Assembly (NCBI RefSeq): GCF_000582685.1
Contig: NZ_KK073769.1
Span: 714,421-778,420, forward strand
Reading direction: 5' to 3'
Source: [Scytonema hofmanni] UTEX 2349
Lineage (GTDB): Bacteria > Cyanobacteriota > Cyanobacteriia > Cyanobacteriales > Nostocaceae
Length of the DNA stretch: 64,000 nt
The notes beneath the pieces were generated by a model, which saw nothing but the letters and a program-made list of their open reading frames with translations, ran no database searches and was not told the origin of the DNA. The position numbers and the translations under genes were made by a program. Positions within the stretch are counted from its first letter, which is position 1. Each line of letters begins with the position of its first letter. This document shows positions 16,853-24,870 of this stretch, in pieces.

Positions 16853-17491
16853 ATGACCCTAACTCTTTATTTCCTGCGTCACGGACAAACAGAATGGAGT
16901 CGCAATAATGCTTTTTGCGGTTCGCTAGATCCAGAACTTACCCCAGATGGGATGGAAATGGCTTCATGTTTTGCTTCTGCATACAGTTCTACTCCTTGGG
17001 AAGCAATTTTTTGCAGTCCTATGCACAGAACTTTGGCAACTGCAAGACCTTTGTGTGAAGCTGTAGAAATACAACCACAGCTGCGGGATGGTTTAAAGGA
17101 AATTCACTACGGTAAGTGGGAAGGAAGCACACCAGAAGCGGTTACTATGGAATTTCACGATGATTATATCCGCTGGTTAGCAGATCCGGCGTGGTATGCG
17201 CCGACTGGTGGAGAAATGGCTGTTGCGATCGCTTCTCGTGCTACTCAGGTTATTGAAGAAATTAAGCAGCTTTATAGCGATGGCAATGTGTTAATTGTTT
17301 CTCATAAGGCAACTATCAGAATTATGCTGTGTAGTCTGTTGGGAATTGATGTGGGACGCTTTCGCTTTCGTTTGGGATGTCCAGTTGGGTCGGTGAGTGT
17401 TGTAGAATTTACTTCCCACGGTCCATTATTGAAGGTTTTGGCTGACCGCACTCATCTAGATGAGCGGTTGCGGAATTTACCGGGAACATAA
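16853..17491 (+). CDS. Histidine phosphatase superfamily protein (GpmB/CobC-like)
   Basis: The 212-residue protein has the phosphate-binding RHG motif FLRHGQTEWS (about 7-16), with the histidine that becomes phosphorylated, a second arginine in SPMHRTLATA, the acid residue region GLKEIHYGKWEG and the second histidine in VLIVSHKATIRIM. These make it an active-looking member of the branch that includes cofactor-dependent phosphoglycerate mutase and alpha-ribazole phosphatase. The substrate is unknown. It is divergent from the oxygenase gene and followed by a short repeat-rich spacer. Confidence 0.86.
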   Translation: MTLTLYFLRHGQTEWSRNNAFCGSLDPELTPDGMEMASCFASAYSSTPWEAIFCSPMHRTLATARPLCEAVEIQPQLRDGLKEIHYGKWEGSTPEAVTMEFHDDYIRWLADPAWYAPTGGEMAVAIASRATQVIEEIKQLYSDGNVLIVSHKATIRIMLCSLLGIDVGRFRFRLGCPVGSVSVVEFTSHGPLLKVLADRTHLDERLRNLPGT

Positions 17492-17618
17492 AAAAGAGGG
17501 GGAAGGGGGAAAGGGGAAAGGGAACCCCATACTTAAAAGCAGGCGTTTAAAGTATGGACACTGATTCTGGTGTCTAATTCCCAATTTCGGATTTGTAAAC
17601 TTAAAGCCAGATATTACC

Positions 17619-18746
17619 ATGCTTCCTGCTATTTCTACCATTCCACTTCGACAAATGGCTAGTGGTGATGTTTTATCGCTACAAGTTTACAAGTTTATTG
17701 GCGCTAATGCTGGTAAGAAGGTTTACATTCAATCAAATCTGCATGGTGCGGAAATTGCTGGTAATGCTGTTATTCACCAGTTTATTTCGTTTTTACAGAC
17801 TATAAATGATACCGATTTAGCTGGGGAAATTTGGCTGGTTCCGGTTTGTAATCCGATGGGAACTAATGAGCGATCGCATGTTTTTTCTTCTGGTAGATAT
17901 TGCGTTTATGAAGCGAAGGATTGGAATCGCATTTTTTGGGATTATGAAAAGGCAACTGATGATTTAATGGCTTTTGCTAAATCTCAACTTGATTTTGATG
18001 TTGAGGTTGTCAGACAGAATTATCTGGGCAGTATCAAGGATAAGTTTAGAGAACTTTTAGAGAAAATTAATTCTCCTGGTAGCGTACCTTATACTGAGCG
18101 GTTCCGCTATCAATTACAATCTCTCAGTTTAGATGCAGACTACTTAATTGATTTACACAGTGCTTCCAATCAAGGCATAAATTACCTTTATTATTTCCGA
18201 AATCGGCAAGAAAGCGCCAAATACTTTTTACTAAAAGACGGATTTTTACTTGACAAATACGATGGTGATGCTTTTGATGAAGCTTTTATCAAACCTTGGT
18301 TAGCGCTGGAAGATTGTTTTCAACAACTTGGTAGAAATATTAAGTTTGATGTGGAAGCTTGGACACTCGAACTGGGTACGGGAATGCAGATGATTCCTGA
18401 TTCAGTTACTAAAGGTGTACGTGGTATAAAAAATTATTTAATTAAAAAAGGTGTTTTGCAACTTGATTTAACTTTGGATGAAAGCATTTCTCAGGAAATG
18501 TGTTTTAGAAATAGAAGTAATGTGATAAAATATTACGCTTCCTACGGGGGAATGATTCAATCAAGGGTAGAATTGGGTAGTGAAGTCAAAGCTGGAGAAC
18601 GACTTTATCAAATTCTCAGTTTTAATAAAGAGGGTAAGTTACCTTTTGTAATTGATGTCTGCTGTGAACAAGATGGACTAGTTTATGATACTTCTAGCAA
18701 TCAAGCTGTGAATCAAGGTGAGTTTGTGATGGGAGTTATCAGTTAG
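17619..18746 (+). CDS. Succinylglutamate desuccinylase/aspartoacylase family zinc hydrolase
   Basis: The 375-residue protein belongs to the AstE/AspA branch of the M14-like zinc hydrolases, which remove acyl groups from amino acids. The zinc motif His-x2-Glu is in SNLHGAEIAGN (about 44-49) and the third ligand in LIDLHSASNQ (about 184-193). A C-terminal beta-rich region with YYASYGGMIQSRVELGSEVKAGERLYQI resembles a biotinyl-lipoyl-like barrel common in this family. The actual substrate cannot be inferred. It stands alone; an 11-bp inverted repeat at 18759-18792 follows its stop. Confidence 0.84.
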   Translation: MLPAISTIPLRQMASGDVLSLQVYKFIGANAGKKVYIQSNLHGAEIAGNAVIHQFISFLQTINDTDLAGEIWLVPVCNPMGTNERSHVFSSGRYCVYEAKDWNRIFWDYEKATDDLMAFAKSQLDFDVEVVRQNYLGSIKDKFRELLEKINSPGSVPYTERFRYQLQSLSLDADYLIDLHSASNQGINYLYYFRNRQESAKYFLLKDGFLLDKYDGDAFDEAFIKPWLALEDCFQQLGRNIKFDVEAWTLELGTGMQMIPDSVTKGVRGIKNYLIKKGVLQLDLTLDESISQEMCFRNRSNVIKYYASYGGMIQSRVELGSEVKAGERLYQILSFNKEGKLPFVIDVCCEQDGLVYDTSSNQAVNQGEFVMGVIS

Positions 18747-18758
18747 AACTGAGGAGTT

Positions 18759-18792
18759 AGATTCCCGACAACCTCTTACAAGTCGGGAATCT
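18759..18792. repeat. Inverted repeat after the AstE-like gene
   Basis: AGATTCCCGAC and GTCGGGAATCT form a perfect 11-bp stem with a 12-base loop, 13 bp beyond the stop codon. No T run follows, so it is a weak terminator candidate or a member of a dispersed palindrome family. The rest of the spacer to era (18793-19036) is AT-rich with no gene seen. Confidence 0.45.
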
Positions 18793-19036
18793 GAATCAAA
18801 ATTGGCTCAAATTTCTCAACCTAATTGGTCATAGCCTGCAATAATTTAATTAGAGCTAGCTGTACTAGTCAAAATCCCAATGGATTTTTGTTCTCGCATA
18901 TTTTTTGTCACATTATGCTCCGGAAAATATAATTAGTAGTAAATTAAACTTAAGTAAAGGCAATGGTCGAAATTTTCGATTGTGTTTTTATGTTTGTTTT
19001 GTGTGCAATAAAATTAACTTATCATATATATAAATT

Positions 19037-20011
19037 ATGATGGTGGAGCCAAAGGTAACAAGTATTGATAATTACACCTTATCTTTTTTAGGAGAAGTAA
19101 CTGTCCCTCAGGCTCCTCCTGAGTTCAAATCGGGTTTTATCGGCATTATTGGTCGTCCAAATGTCGGTAAATCTACGTTGATGAATCAATTAGTAGGGCA
19201 AAAAATAGCCATAACTTCTCCAATAGCGCAAACTACACGCAATCGTTTGCGAGGCATTTTAACGACACCAGAAGCGCAGTTAATATTTGTTGATACACCA
19301 GGAATTCACAAACCCCATCATCAATTAGGGGAAGTGCTGGTGAGAAATGCGAAAATAGCGATTGAATCGGTGGATGTAGTGCTTTTTGTGGTGGATGGCT
19401 CAACGAGTTGTGGTACAGGCGATCGCTATATTGCCGATTTATTGATTAAAAGCGAAACACCTGTAATTTTGGGTGTGAACAAAATCGATCAACAGCCGAA
19501 AGATTCTCAGCTTATAGACGATAGTTACAGTAAATTAGCACAATCCTTTGAATGGCAAACAGTAAAATTTTCCGCCAAAACAGGGACGGGATTGCCAGAA
19601 CTGCAACATTTATTAATTGAAGATTTAGAACTAGGACCATTATACTATCCACCCGACTTGGTAACTGACCAACCGGAACGTTTTATTATGGGGGAATTGA
19701 TTCGAGAACAGATTTTGTTGTTAACTCGTGAAGAAGTTCCCCATTCGGTAGCGATCGCTATTGACAAAGTGGAAGAAACACCAGCTATCACTCGTGTACT
19801 CGCAACCATCAACGTTGAACGAGATTCCCAAAAAGGTATTCTCATCGGTAAAGGTGGAGCTATGCTCAAAGCTATAGGTAGTGCAGCTCGCGAACAAATC
19901 CAAAAGCTAATTGCCGGCAAAGTCTATCTAGAATTATTCGTCAAAGTTCAACCAAAATGGCGTCAGTCTCGCGTCAGTTTGGCAGAACTGGGTTATCGCG
20001 TGGAAGAATAA
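19037..20011 (+). CDS. era: GTPase Era, 30S ribosome assembly factor
   Basis: Era binds the 3' end of 16S rRNA and aids 30S maturation. The G1 motif GRPNVGKS is at 39-46, the switch region TTRNRLRG follows, G3 is DTPGIHKPHHQLGE, and G4 is NKID. The C-terminal KH domain is complete, with IEREQILLLTREEVPHS-type and GKGGAMLKAIGSAAR segments. The 324-residue length includes an N-terminal stretch of about 30 residues before the GTPase fold, usual in cyanobacteria. The ATG pair at 19037/19040 leaves two possible starts. It is monocistronic. Confidence 0.95.
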   Translation: MMVEPKVTSIDNYTLSFLGEVTVPQAPPEFKSGFIGIIGRPNVGKSTLMNQLVGQKIAITSPIAQTTRNRLRGILTTPEAQLIFVDTPGIHKPHHQLGEVLVRNAKIAIESVDVVLFVVDGSTSCGTGDRYIADLLIKSETPVILGVNKIDQQPKDSQLIDDSYSKLAQSFEWQTVKFSAKTGTGLPELQHLLIEDLELGPLYYPPDLVTDQPERFIMGELIREQILLLTREEVPHSVAIAIDKVEETPAITRVLATINVERDSQKGILIGKGGAMLKAIGSAAREQIQKLIAGKVYLELFVKVQPKWRQSRVSLAELGYRVEE

Positions 20012-20017
20012 GGGGTT

Positions 20018-20210
20018 AGGAGTTGGTTGTTGGTTGATAGTTGATAGTGGTTGGTTGATGGTTGATAGTGGTTGGTTGATGGTTGTTGCTTGTTGCTTGT
20101 TGGTTATTTTATTCTTTGCTACTAACCACTAACCACCAACCACTATCCACCAACCACTATCCCCTATCCCCTATCCACCAACCACTATCCACCATCCACT
20201 AACAGCCAAC
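20018..20210. repeat. Short tandem repeats of the GGTTGAT/CCAACCA type
   Basis: The spacer consists of heptamer-like variants (GGTTGGTTGATGGTTGATAGT) that switch at about 20118 to the complementary form (ACCACTATCCACCAACCACTA). It could fold as a long imperfect hairpin. Similar tracts lie at 25617-25705 and 35117-35190. Such short tandemly repeated repetitive sequences are known from heterocystous cyanobacteria. Confidence 0.75.
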
Positions 20211-20219
20211 ACACAAAAA

Positions 20220-20897
20220 ATGTCTTCAAATACAGTCTCTTCGTTCAATCTGCCGACCGGTGCTGCACCTTTACGAATATTAATTGTTGAAGACGATCCG
20301 ATGATGCAACTCGGATTAGAACAGTCGTTAATGGGTCATCCTCAGTTGGAAATTGTCGGACAAGCGGAAGATGGTTATTTAGGTGTGCAAGCTGCACTGA
20401 AACTCAAACCTGATTTGGTGGTAATGGATATTGGTTTACCGCGATTGGATGGAATTGCGGCAACACAGCAAATCAAAGCAGCATTACCAGAAACCCATGT
20501 GGTGATGCTGACATCTCACAAAACAGAGACAGAAATTATTGCCGCGTTATCTAGCGGTGCTGATGCTTATTGTATCAAAGGGGCGAGTGTCGAGCGGTTG
20601 TTGAATGCGATCGCAGCTGCGGTTGAAGGTGCAGCTTATCTCGATCCGCAAATTGCCAGACAAGTAATTGAAAATCTTAAACCCCCTTCCCCCACAGGTA
20701 ATACAGCAAATTTATCAGGACGCGAGTTAGAGGTTTTGAAACTGATGGTAGACGGATTAAGCAATCCCCAAATTGCCGAAAGACTTTATCTGAGTCCCAA
20801 CACGATAAAAACTCACGTCCGAGGGATTATGAACAAATTAGCAGTTGACGATCGCGTGCAAGCAGCAGTTGTGGCACTGCGTTCTGGGTTAGTGTAA
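20220..20897 (+). CDS. NarL/FixJ-type response regulator
   Basis: The 225-residue transcription factor has a receiver domain (about 17-135) with acidic pocket Glu24-Asp25-Asp26, phosphorylated Asp70 in VVMDIGLP, and Lys120. The C-terminal LuxR-type helix-turn-helix domain (about 160-225) reads LSGRELEVLKLMVDGLSNPQIAERLYLSPNTIKTHV in the expected order. No partner kinase is adjacent. The last 49 bases of the gene plus 11 beyond are duplicated at 21640-21699, beyond the HNH cassette. I do not assign an orthologue. Confidence 0.92.
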   Translation: MSSNTVSSFNLPTGAAPLRILIVEDDPMMQLGLEQSLMGHPQLEIVGQAEDGYLGVQAALKLKPDLVVMDIGLPRLDGIAATQQIKAALPETHVVMLTSHKTETEIIAALSSGADAYCIKGASVERLLNAIAAAVEGAAYLDPQIARQVIENLKPPSPTGNTANLSGRELEVLKLMVDGLSNPQIAERLYLSPNTIKTHVRGIMNKLAVDDRVQAAVVALRSGLV

Positions 20898-20908
20898 TTA
20901 AAAGAAAG
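20849..20908 (+). repeat. Left copy of 60-bp direct repeat (end of the regulator gene)
   Basis: This covers the final codons of the response regulator and 11 bp downstream. It matches 21640-21699 at 57 of 60 positions by eye, the three differences being single substitutions. The intervening 731 bp holds the 69-residue gene and the HNH gene. Confidence 0.85.
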
Positions 20909-20980
20909 TGCGCTGCACTACTCTAAAACTTTCGATTAAACTAAGCTTATGACAAGGTTGCAGGTTGATCCGATTGCTCT

Positions 20981-21190
20981 ATGCCCGAAATTATCGAGAT
21001 TCCCATTGAACTGACCCGATTCCAGCTTCCCCAAGCGGTTCAAGCACGCTTGCAATTTCTACTGGATTGTCAAGATGAAGGAAATACGTTGTCTCAGGCA
21101 GAGCGACAGGAAGCGGAGGGACTTGTGGAACTGGTAGAATTCCTATCCTTATTGCGTTTGCGCTCAACACGAGTGATGAAGCAAGCCTAA
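20981..21190 (+). CDS. Small protein of unknown function paired with HNH nuclease
   Basis: This 69-residue acidic protein (IPIELTRFQLPQAVQARLQF...TLSQAERQEAEGLVELVEFLSLLRLRS) is not recognised by name. It is predicted to be almost wholly helical. I recall similar proteins encoded just ahead of HNH endonucleases in other cyanobacteria. Its stop codon ends one base before the ATG of the HNH gene, so the two are surely co-translated. An inhibitor or partner role is conceivable but unproven. Confidence 0.75.
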   Translation: MPEIIEIPIELTRFQLPQAVQARLQFLLDCQDEGNTLSQAERQEAEGLVELVEFLSLLRLRSTRVMKQA

Positions 21191-21604
21191 ATGACAACGA
21201 TTCCAGCTTCTCTTCGTCGATTGGTGATTCAAAGAGCCGACAATCGCTGCGAATATTGCAGCATTTCCCAGGTGGGGCAAGTTGCTACTTTCCATATCGA
21301 CCACATCATTCCTGTTGTAGGAGGTGGCTTGACCACTTCTGACAATTTAGCACTTGCTTGTGTATCATGCTCACTCCGTAAGGGTGCGCGTCAGGAACTT
21401 GAGGATTCACAAACAGGTGAAATTGTTACCGTTTTCAATCCTCGTCAACAGACCTGGAAGGAAAATTTTCGTTGGGATGGAGTAAGGGTGGTTGGATTGA
21501 CTGCTACGGGACGAGCAATGGTTGAAGCACTCGATTTAAATCGGGCAACCATGCTGGCAATCCGAGCAGAAGAAGAACTACTGGGTCGTCATCCACCACC
21601 GTGA
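21191..21604 (+). CDS. HNH endonuclease
   Basis: The 137-residue protein carries a full HNH motif: the zinc pair CEYC (about 18-21), the catalytic strand FHIDHIIPVVGGG with the HxxP-like DHI core, SDNLALAC with the asparagine, and a second zinc pair in CVSCSLRKG. HNH enzymes nick or cut DNA with one metal; family members include homing, restriction and repair nucleases. The C-terminal half (FNPRQQTWKENFRWDG...) is typical of cyanobacterial free-standing versions. With the preceding gene it lies between 60-bp direct repeats. Confidence 0.9.
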   Translation: MTTIPASLRRLVIQRADNRCEYCSISQVGQVATFHIDHIIPVVGGGLTTSDNLALACVSCSLRKGARQELEDSQTGEIVTVFNPRQQTWKENFRWDGVRVVGLTATGRAMVEALDLNRATMLAIRAEEELLGRHPPP

Positions 21605-21639
21605 AACTATTTGGCACTGCCCAGTTCATAGAACTAATG

Positions 21640-21699
21640 CGATCGCGTGCAAGCAGCAGTTGTCGCACTGCGTTCTGGGTTAGTTTAATTAAAACAAAG
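21640..21699 (+). repeat. Right copy of 60-bp direct repeat (remnant of the regulator gene end)
   Basis: This region begins CGATCGCGTGCAAGCAGCAG and includes the codons for the C-terminus of the response regulator with its stop, but has no gene attached. It marks the right border of the HNH cassette and lies 5 bp before the 3' end of hicA. Confidence 0.85.
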
Positions 21700-21704
21700 A
21701 CGAG

Positions 21705-21944
21705 TCAAATCTGATTGTAGGCGTTTAAGAATTCTTCCCTCGAAACACCAACTTGTGTGCAGACTGCCCTGAGAGTGCCACTTTTGATTTTGGAGTGGTT
21801 CGGCATGACTAATGGTGTTTCCGTGCCATCTTCGTTCTCTCTTTTCATAACTATATGCTCACGTTCACGAACCACTACAAAACCCAGTAACTCAAACGCT
21901 GCAATTACTCGACGCTGTGGGGCATCTACCGGAAATTTCGCCAT
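21705..21944 (-). CDS. hicA: HicA family toxin
   Basis: The 79-residue protein matches HicA mRNA interferases: VDAPQRRVIAAFELLGFVVVRERE, then the catalytic histidine in EHIVMKRENEDG, the PLVMPNHSKIKSGTLRAV segment and the final helix. HicA cleaves mRNA independently of the ribosome unless bound by HicB. It lies downstream of hicB, sharing a single base with it, which is the less common antitoxin-first order but is frequent for HicBA modules in cyanobacteria. Confidence 0.88.
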   Translation of the reverse strand: MAKFPVDAPQRRVIAAFELLGFVVVREREHIVMKRENEDGTETPLVMPNHSKIKSGTLRAVCTQVGVSREEFLNAYNQI

Positions 21945-22165
21945 TAAACAGCAATCCCTGCCTCAGCGATGAAAACTTCGACGGAAGGTATATCGTCAAG
22001 AATGTCCTTACCGAAGACTTCGATATAACAAGCAATTGCCGACTTCACATCGGCTAAGGCTTCTTCGTAGGTATCACCCTGACCAACAACTGCTCCCACA
22101 ACACCAACTGGATAGGCAACATATCCATCTGAATGCTTTTCAATAATGATTTTAAATTGCTTCAT
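21944..22165 (-). CDS. hicB: HicB family antitoxin
   Basis: The 73-residue protein has the partial RNase H-like HicB fold: FKIIIEKHSDGYVAYPVGVVGAVVGQGDTYEEALADVKSAI. No ribbon-helix-helix or helix-turn-helix tail follows, so it is the short form without its own DNA-binding domain. It should neutralise HicA encoded directly after it. The ATG at 22165 follows GAGAAG. The roughly 220 bp upstream to tspO shows no other gene. Confidence 0.88.
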   Translation of the reverse strand: MKQFKIIIEKHSDGYVAYPVGVVGAVVGQGDTYEEALADVKSAIACYIEVFGKDILDDIPSVEVFIAEAGIAV

Positions 22166-22385
22166 GGGCTTCTCATAGCAAGAGCATCAACGCTCAGTGC
22201 GGCTTGAATGTTATTTGGCTAGAACCAATTACCCCCATATTGCCACACACATCTGTCGCGAAGATAGTTGCGGCATAAATTCAATACTCCGATGTTCGCT
22301 CTCAGGGATGATGAGGAATTACAAGTAAATTGGCAAAATCGCAATATAAGGCGCGATATGAGTATAAACGCCAGGGATGTGAGGC

Positions 22386-22859
22386 ATGATTAAATCTTGG
22401 ATGGTGATTGGAGGTGTGGCTTTTGTAGTTGCGCTAGCTGCAAATATTATTACCCCAAGCGATCGCAGATGGTTTAAAAGCTTACAAAGACCGAGATGGC
22501 TAACTTTTGAGGTAGCAATTCCACTTATTTGGACTGTAATATTTATCTGCGGTGCTTGGTCAGCTTATATTGTTTGGGAAAAAAGCCCCGGAACTACCGA
22601 AACATGGTTACGAATGGGTTTATACCTACTTTTAGAAATTGCTACCATCGCCTACACACCTGTAATGTTTAGACTCCGCAGCCTGAAAATCGGTACAATT
22701 ATTGGTGCCATCGGCTTTGTTATAAGTGTTATTTTAGCGATCGCAGTTTTACCCGTCTCTGGTTGGGCAGCACTATTACTGGTTCCTTATTTACTTTGGA
22801 GTCCCATTGGCACTTATACCACTAAAGTGATGACTGAGCTTAATCCTCAAGATGCGTAG
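22386..22859 (+). CDS. TspO/MBR family membrane protein
   Basis: The 157-residue protein has five predicted membrane helices, beginning MVIGGVAFVVALAANII, as in the tryptophan-rich sensory protein TspO, which binds porphyrins and tetrapyrroles and affects stress responses. Family signatures are the WFKSLQRPRW loop between helices 1 and 2 (usual form WY..L.KP.W) and IPLIWTVIFICGAWSAYIVW. The later helices are less conserved, and the W/A-rich signature of helix 5 is weak, so this is a divergent cyanobacterial branch. It converges with the dipeptidase gene. Confidence 0.75.
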   Translation: MIKSWMVIGGVAFVVALAANIITPSDRRWFKSLQRPRWLTFEVAIPLIWTVIFICGAWSAYIVWEKSPGTTETWLRMGLYLLLEIATIAYTPVMFRLRSLKIGTIIGAIGFVISVILAIAVLPVSGWAALLLVPYLLWSPIGTYTTKVMTELNPQDA

Positions 22860-22933
22860 AGTGCTAAGTAGCACTTTTAATTCTATAACACGTTCGCATC
22901 CGCCTTAGACTAAAGTCTAAGCCTCATAGCATA

Positions 22934-22989
22934 AGTCCACTGAAAGTGGACTAAATGATTTACACATATTCAGTCTACTTTAGTAGACT
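22934..22989. terminator. Two small palindromes between convergent genes
   Basis: AGTCCAC-TGAAA-GTGGACT (22934-22952) and AGTCTACT-TT-AGTAGACT (22972-22989) lie between tspO and the dipeptidase gene. Either could end transcription from both sides. The second type, with neighbouring GGCTATTAGCC, recurs at about 47371-47428, so it is at least partly a dispersed repeat. Confidence 0.4.
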
Positions 22990-23032
22990 TTGGCTATTAG
23001 CCCTAAACTTCAGTTCTGGGCAGGATTGGCAG

Positions 23033-23725
23033 CTATACAACACGTCCATAACGAGCTGGTATCAATTGATTATTCAACCAGCAATACATCTGATCTCCTG
23101 AAGAAAAATGCCACCATTCTCTAGGATTGCGTTGAAATCCGGCTTTTAACATTACATCATGCAACAGTTGACGATGAGCGTGATATTGTTGTGCTTCGAG
23201 TTCGCTGTTATTAGCAAAGTAATTGGGAAGCGATCGCTCTGACATTTCATCAATCGGTGAACCCATATTAACTACTCGTCCATTCTTATCTACCAACGTC
23301 ACATCCACGGCGGCACCGGTACTGTGGGGAGGCGGAGTTTTTTCATCTAAACTGGGTACAGCCCAAATTTCATAAACCGCTTCCCAAATCTCTTGGCGTT
23401 TAGTTGCTGACAACTCTGCCTCAATTAATCCCCTTTCTCGCAGCGCTTGGGCAAAACTGTAATCTACCATAAACTGTTGCACAGCTACCGGGCGATAAGC
23501 ATCAAAAATTTGAATCTGCCAATTTGGATATATTAGCTGTAAGTGATTTTGCGCTTCTATCAAGCTGTCAATCAAGCTTTCGCGGAGAAAATAAGGAGAA
23601 TGTTCCCCATAAGGGGCGCCTAGCTTTTCATAAGGATGGGGAGATTCCACTGCAAACAATTCTAAAGGAATCTTTACCAACGGTTCACCACATTCGATAA
23701 TTAGTACTTGATGATAAGGGCGCAT
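23033..23725 (-). CDS. D-alanyl-D-alanine dipeptidase (VanX/DdpX family, M15D)
   Basis: The 230-residue zinc dipeptidase should hydrolyse D-Ala-D-Ala. The family motif Ser-x-His-x3-Gly-x-Ala-x-Asp appears as PPPHSTGAAVDVTLVD (zinc His and Asp, about 128-136), preceded by the activating region FDAYRPVAVQQF, and the catalytic Glu with the last zinc His is in NPREWWHFS (about 205-213). No signal peptide is seen, so it is probably cytoplasmic and part of peptidoglycan turnover rather than vancomycin resistance, since no van regulators or ligases are nearby. Confidence 0.88.
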   Translation of the reverse strand: MRPYHQVLIIECGEPLVKIPLELFAVESPHPYEKLGAPYGEHSPYFLRESLIDSLIEAQNHLQLIYPNWQIQIFDAYRPVAVQQFMVDYSFAQALRERGLIEAELSATKRQEIWEAVYEIWAVPSLDEKTPPPHSTGAAVDVTLVDKNGRVVNMGSPIDEMSERSLPNYFANNSELEAQQYHAHRQLLHDVMLKAGFQRNPREWWHFSSGDQMYCWLNNQLIPARYGRVV

Positions 23726-23778
23726 TTTAATTAGCAGTCAATAGTCAATAGTCAAGGGTCAAAAGTCAAGAGTTATTA

Positions 23779-24045
23779 TTATTCTCCCCCTTGTCCCCTT
23801 GTCCCCTTGTCCCCTTGTCCCCCTCTCCCCCTCTCTGGAACAGGATCGTATCCACCGGGATGAAAGGGATGACAGCGCAAAATCCGCCAAATTGCCATAC
23901 TCGTACCCCGCAGAACCCCAAATCGCTCAATTGCTTCAATAGCATACATTGAACAAGTTGGCTGAAACCGACAAGTTGGGGGAAACAGCGGTGATATGAA
24001 AAGGCGATAACCTTTAATTAACCAAATAAATAATAATTTCATCAC
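23779..24045 (-). CDS. yidD: Membrane protein insertion efficiency factor YidD
   Basis: YidD aids insertion of proteins by the YidC pathway. The 88-residue frame has the amphipathic N-terminus LLFIWLIKGYRLFISPLF, the cysteine signature PTCRFQPTCSMYAIEAI (about 24-40) and the RCHPFHPGGYDPVP motif (about 58-71). The last 17 residues are RGRGGQGDKGTRGQG-type sequence translated from the GGGGACAAGG dispersed repeat at 23781-23837, and are not part of the family. The functional core ends at about residue 71. It is divergent from the phytol-kinase-like gene. Confidence 0.92.
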   Translation of the reverse strand: MMKLLFIWLIKGYRLFISPLFPPTCRFQPTCSMYAIEAIERFGVLRGTSMAIWRILRCHPFHPGGYDPVPERGRGGQGDKGTRGQGGE

Positions 24046-24101
24046 AGTAACCTAAATCTTATACATTTATAATAAGCGCCAACATTTTTCATATTGTTGT
24101 A

Positions 24102-24803
24102 TTGTTAACTTCATTTTTTGATTTACAGTTAAGTTCTTCTTTGTCGCTGCAAGTTGCGATCGCTGCCGTTTGGGTGTTACTCATCCTCCTGATTGCGTGG
24201 TTGACAAATCGTTTTGTCAATAGCGATGCAGAACTTTTGCGGAAAATCGTTCATATTGGCACTGGCAATGTGATTTTATTTGCTTGGTTACTAAATTTCC
24301 CTGCCAGTGTGGGCATTACAGCTTCAATTTTAGCGAGTGCTGTCACCTTATTGTCCTATGTATTTCCGATTCTCCCAGGTATTAATAGTGTCGGACGCCA
24401 AAGTTTGGGGACATTTTTTTATGCTGTTAGTGTAGGTGTTTTAGTTGCTTGCTTCTGGTACTTGCAACAACCTCAATACGCAGCGATCGGCATTTTAATA
24501 ATGGCATGGGGAGATGGATTAGCAGCGCTGATTGGACAGCGATTTGGCAAACATAAATATCAAGTGTTTGGGGGGCAAAAAAGCTGGGAAGGCTCTTTGA
24601 CGATGGCGATTGTCAGCTATATTGTCTGTAGTTTGATTTTACTCTTCACACTGGGCAATGTGTGGCAAACTTGGTTGGTATCACTGCTAGTTGCTTTGGT
24701 AGCTACTGCTTTAGAAGCTTTTTCTTTCTTGGGAGTTGACAATTTAACAGTTCCTCTGGGTAGTGCGGCTTTTGCTTTTGTGTTAATTCAGTTACTGGGT
24801 TGA
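24102..24803 (+). CDS. Phytol kinase/polyprenol kinase-like membrane protein (VTE5/DGK1 family)
   Basis: The 233-residue protein has six or more membrane helices and the family core AELLRKIVHIGTGN, GILIMAWGDGLAALIGQRFGK and KSWEGSLTMA. This matches CTP-dependent lipid kinases such as plant phytol kinase VTE5 and yeast Dgk1/Sec59. In cyanobacteria a role in salvaging phytol from chlorophyll for tocopherol and phylloquinone is likely, but that is inference. The start is TTG at 24102; no upstream ATG fits. It is divergent from yidD with 56 bp between them. Confidence 0.83.
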   Translation: MLTSFFDLQLSSSLSLQVAIAAVWVLLILLIAWLTNRFVNSDAELLRKIVHIGTGNVILFAWLLNFPASVGITASILASAVTLLSYVFPILPGINSVGRQSLGTFFYAVSVGVLVACFWYLQQPQYAAIGILIMAWGDGLAALIGQRFGKHKYQVFGGQKSWEGSLTMAIVSYIVCSLILLFTLGNVWQTWLVSLLVALVATALEAFSFLGVDNLTVPLGSAAFAFVLIQLLG

Positions 24804-24870
24804 GAATAAATAGGATTTTTAAACGCAGAGTAATCGCAGACTTACGCAGAGGTTTTTTTAGTTACCCGCA

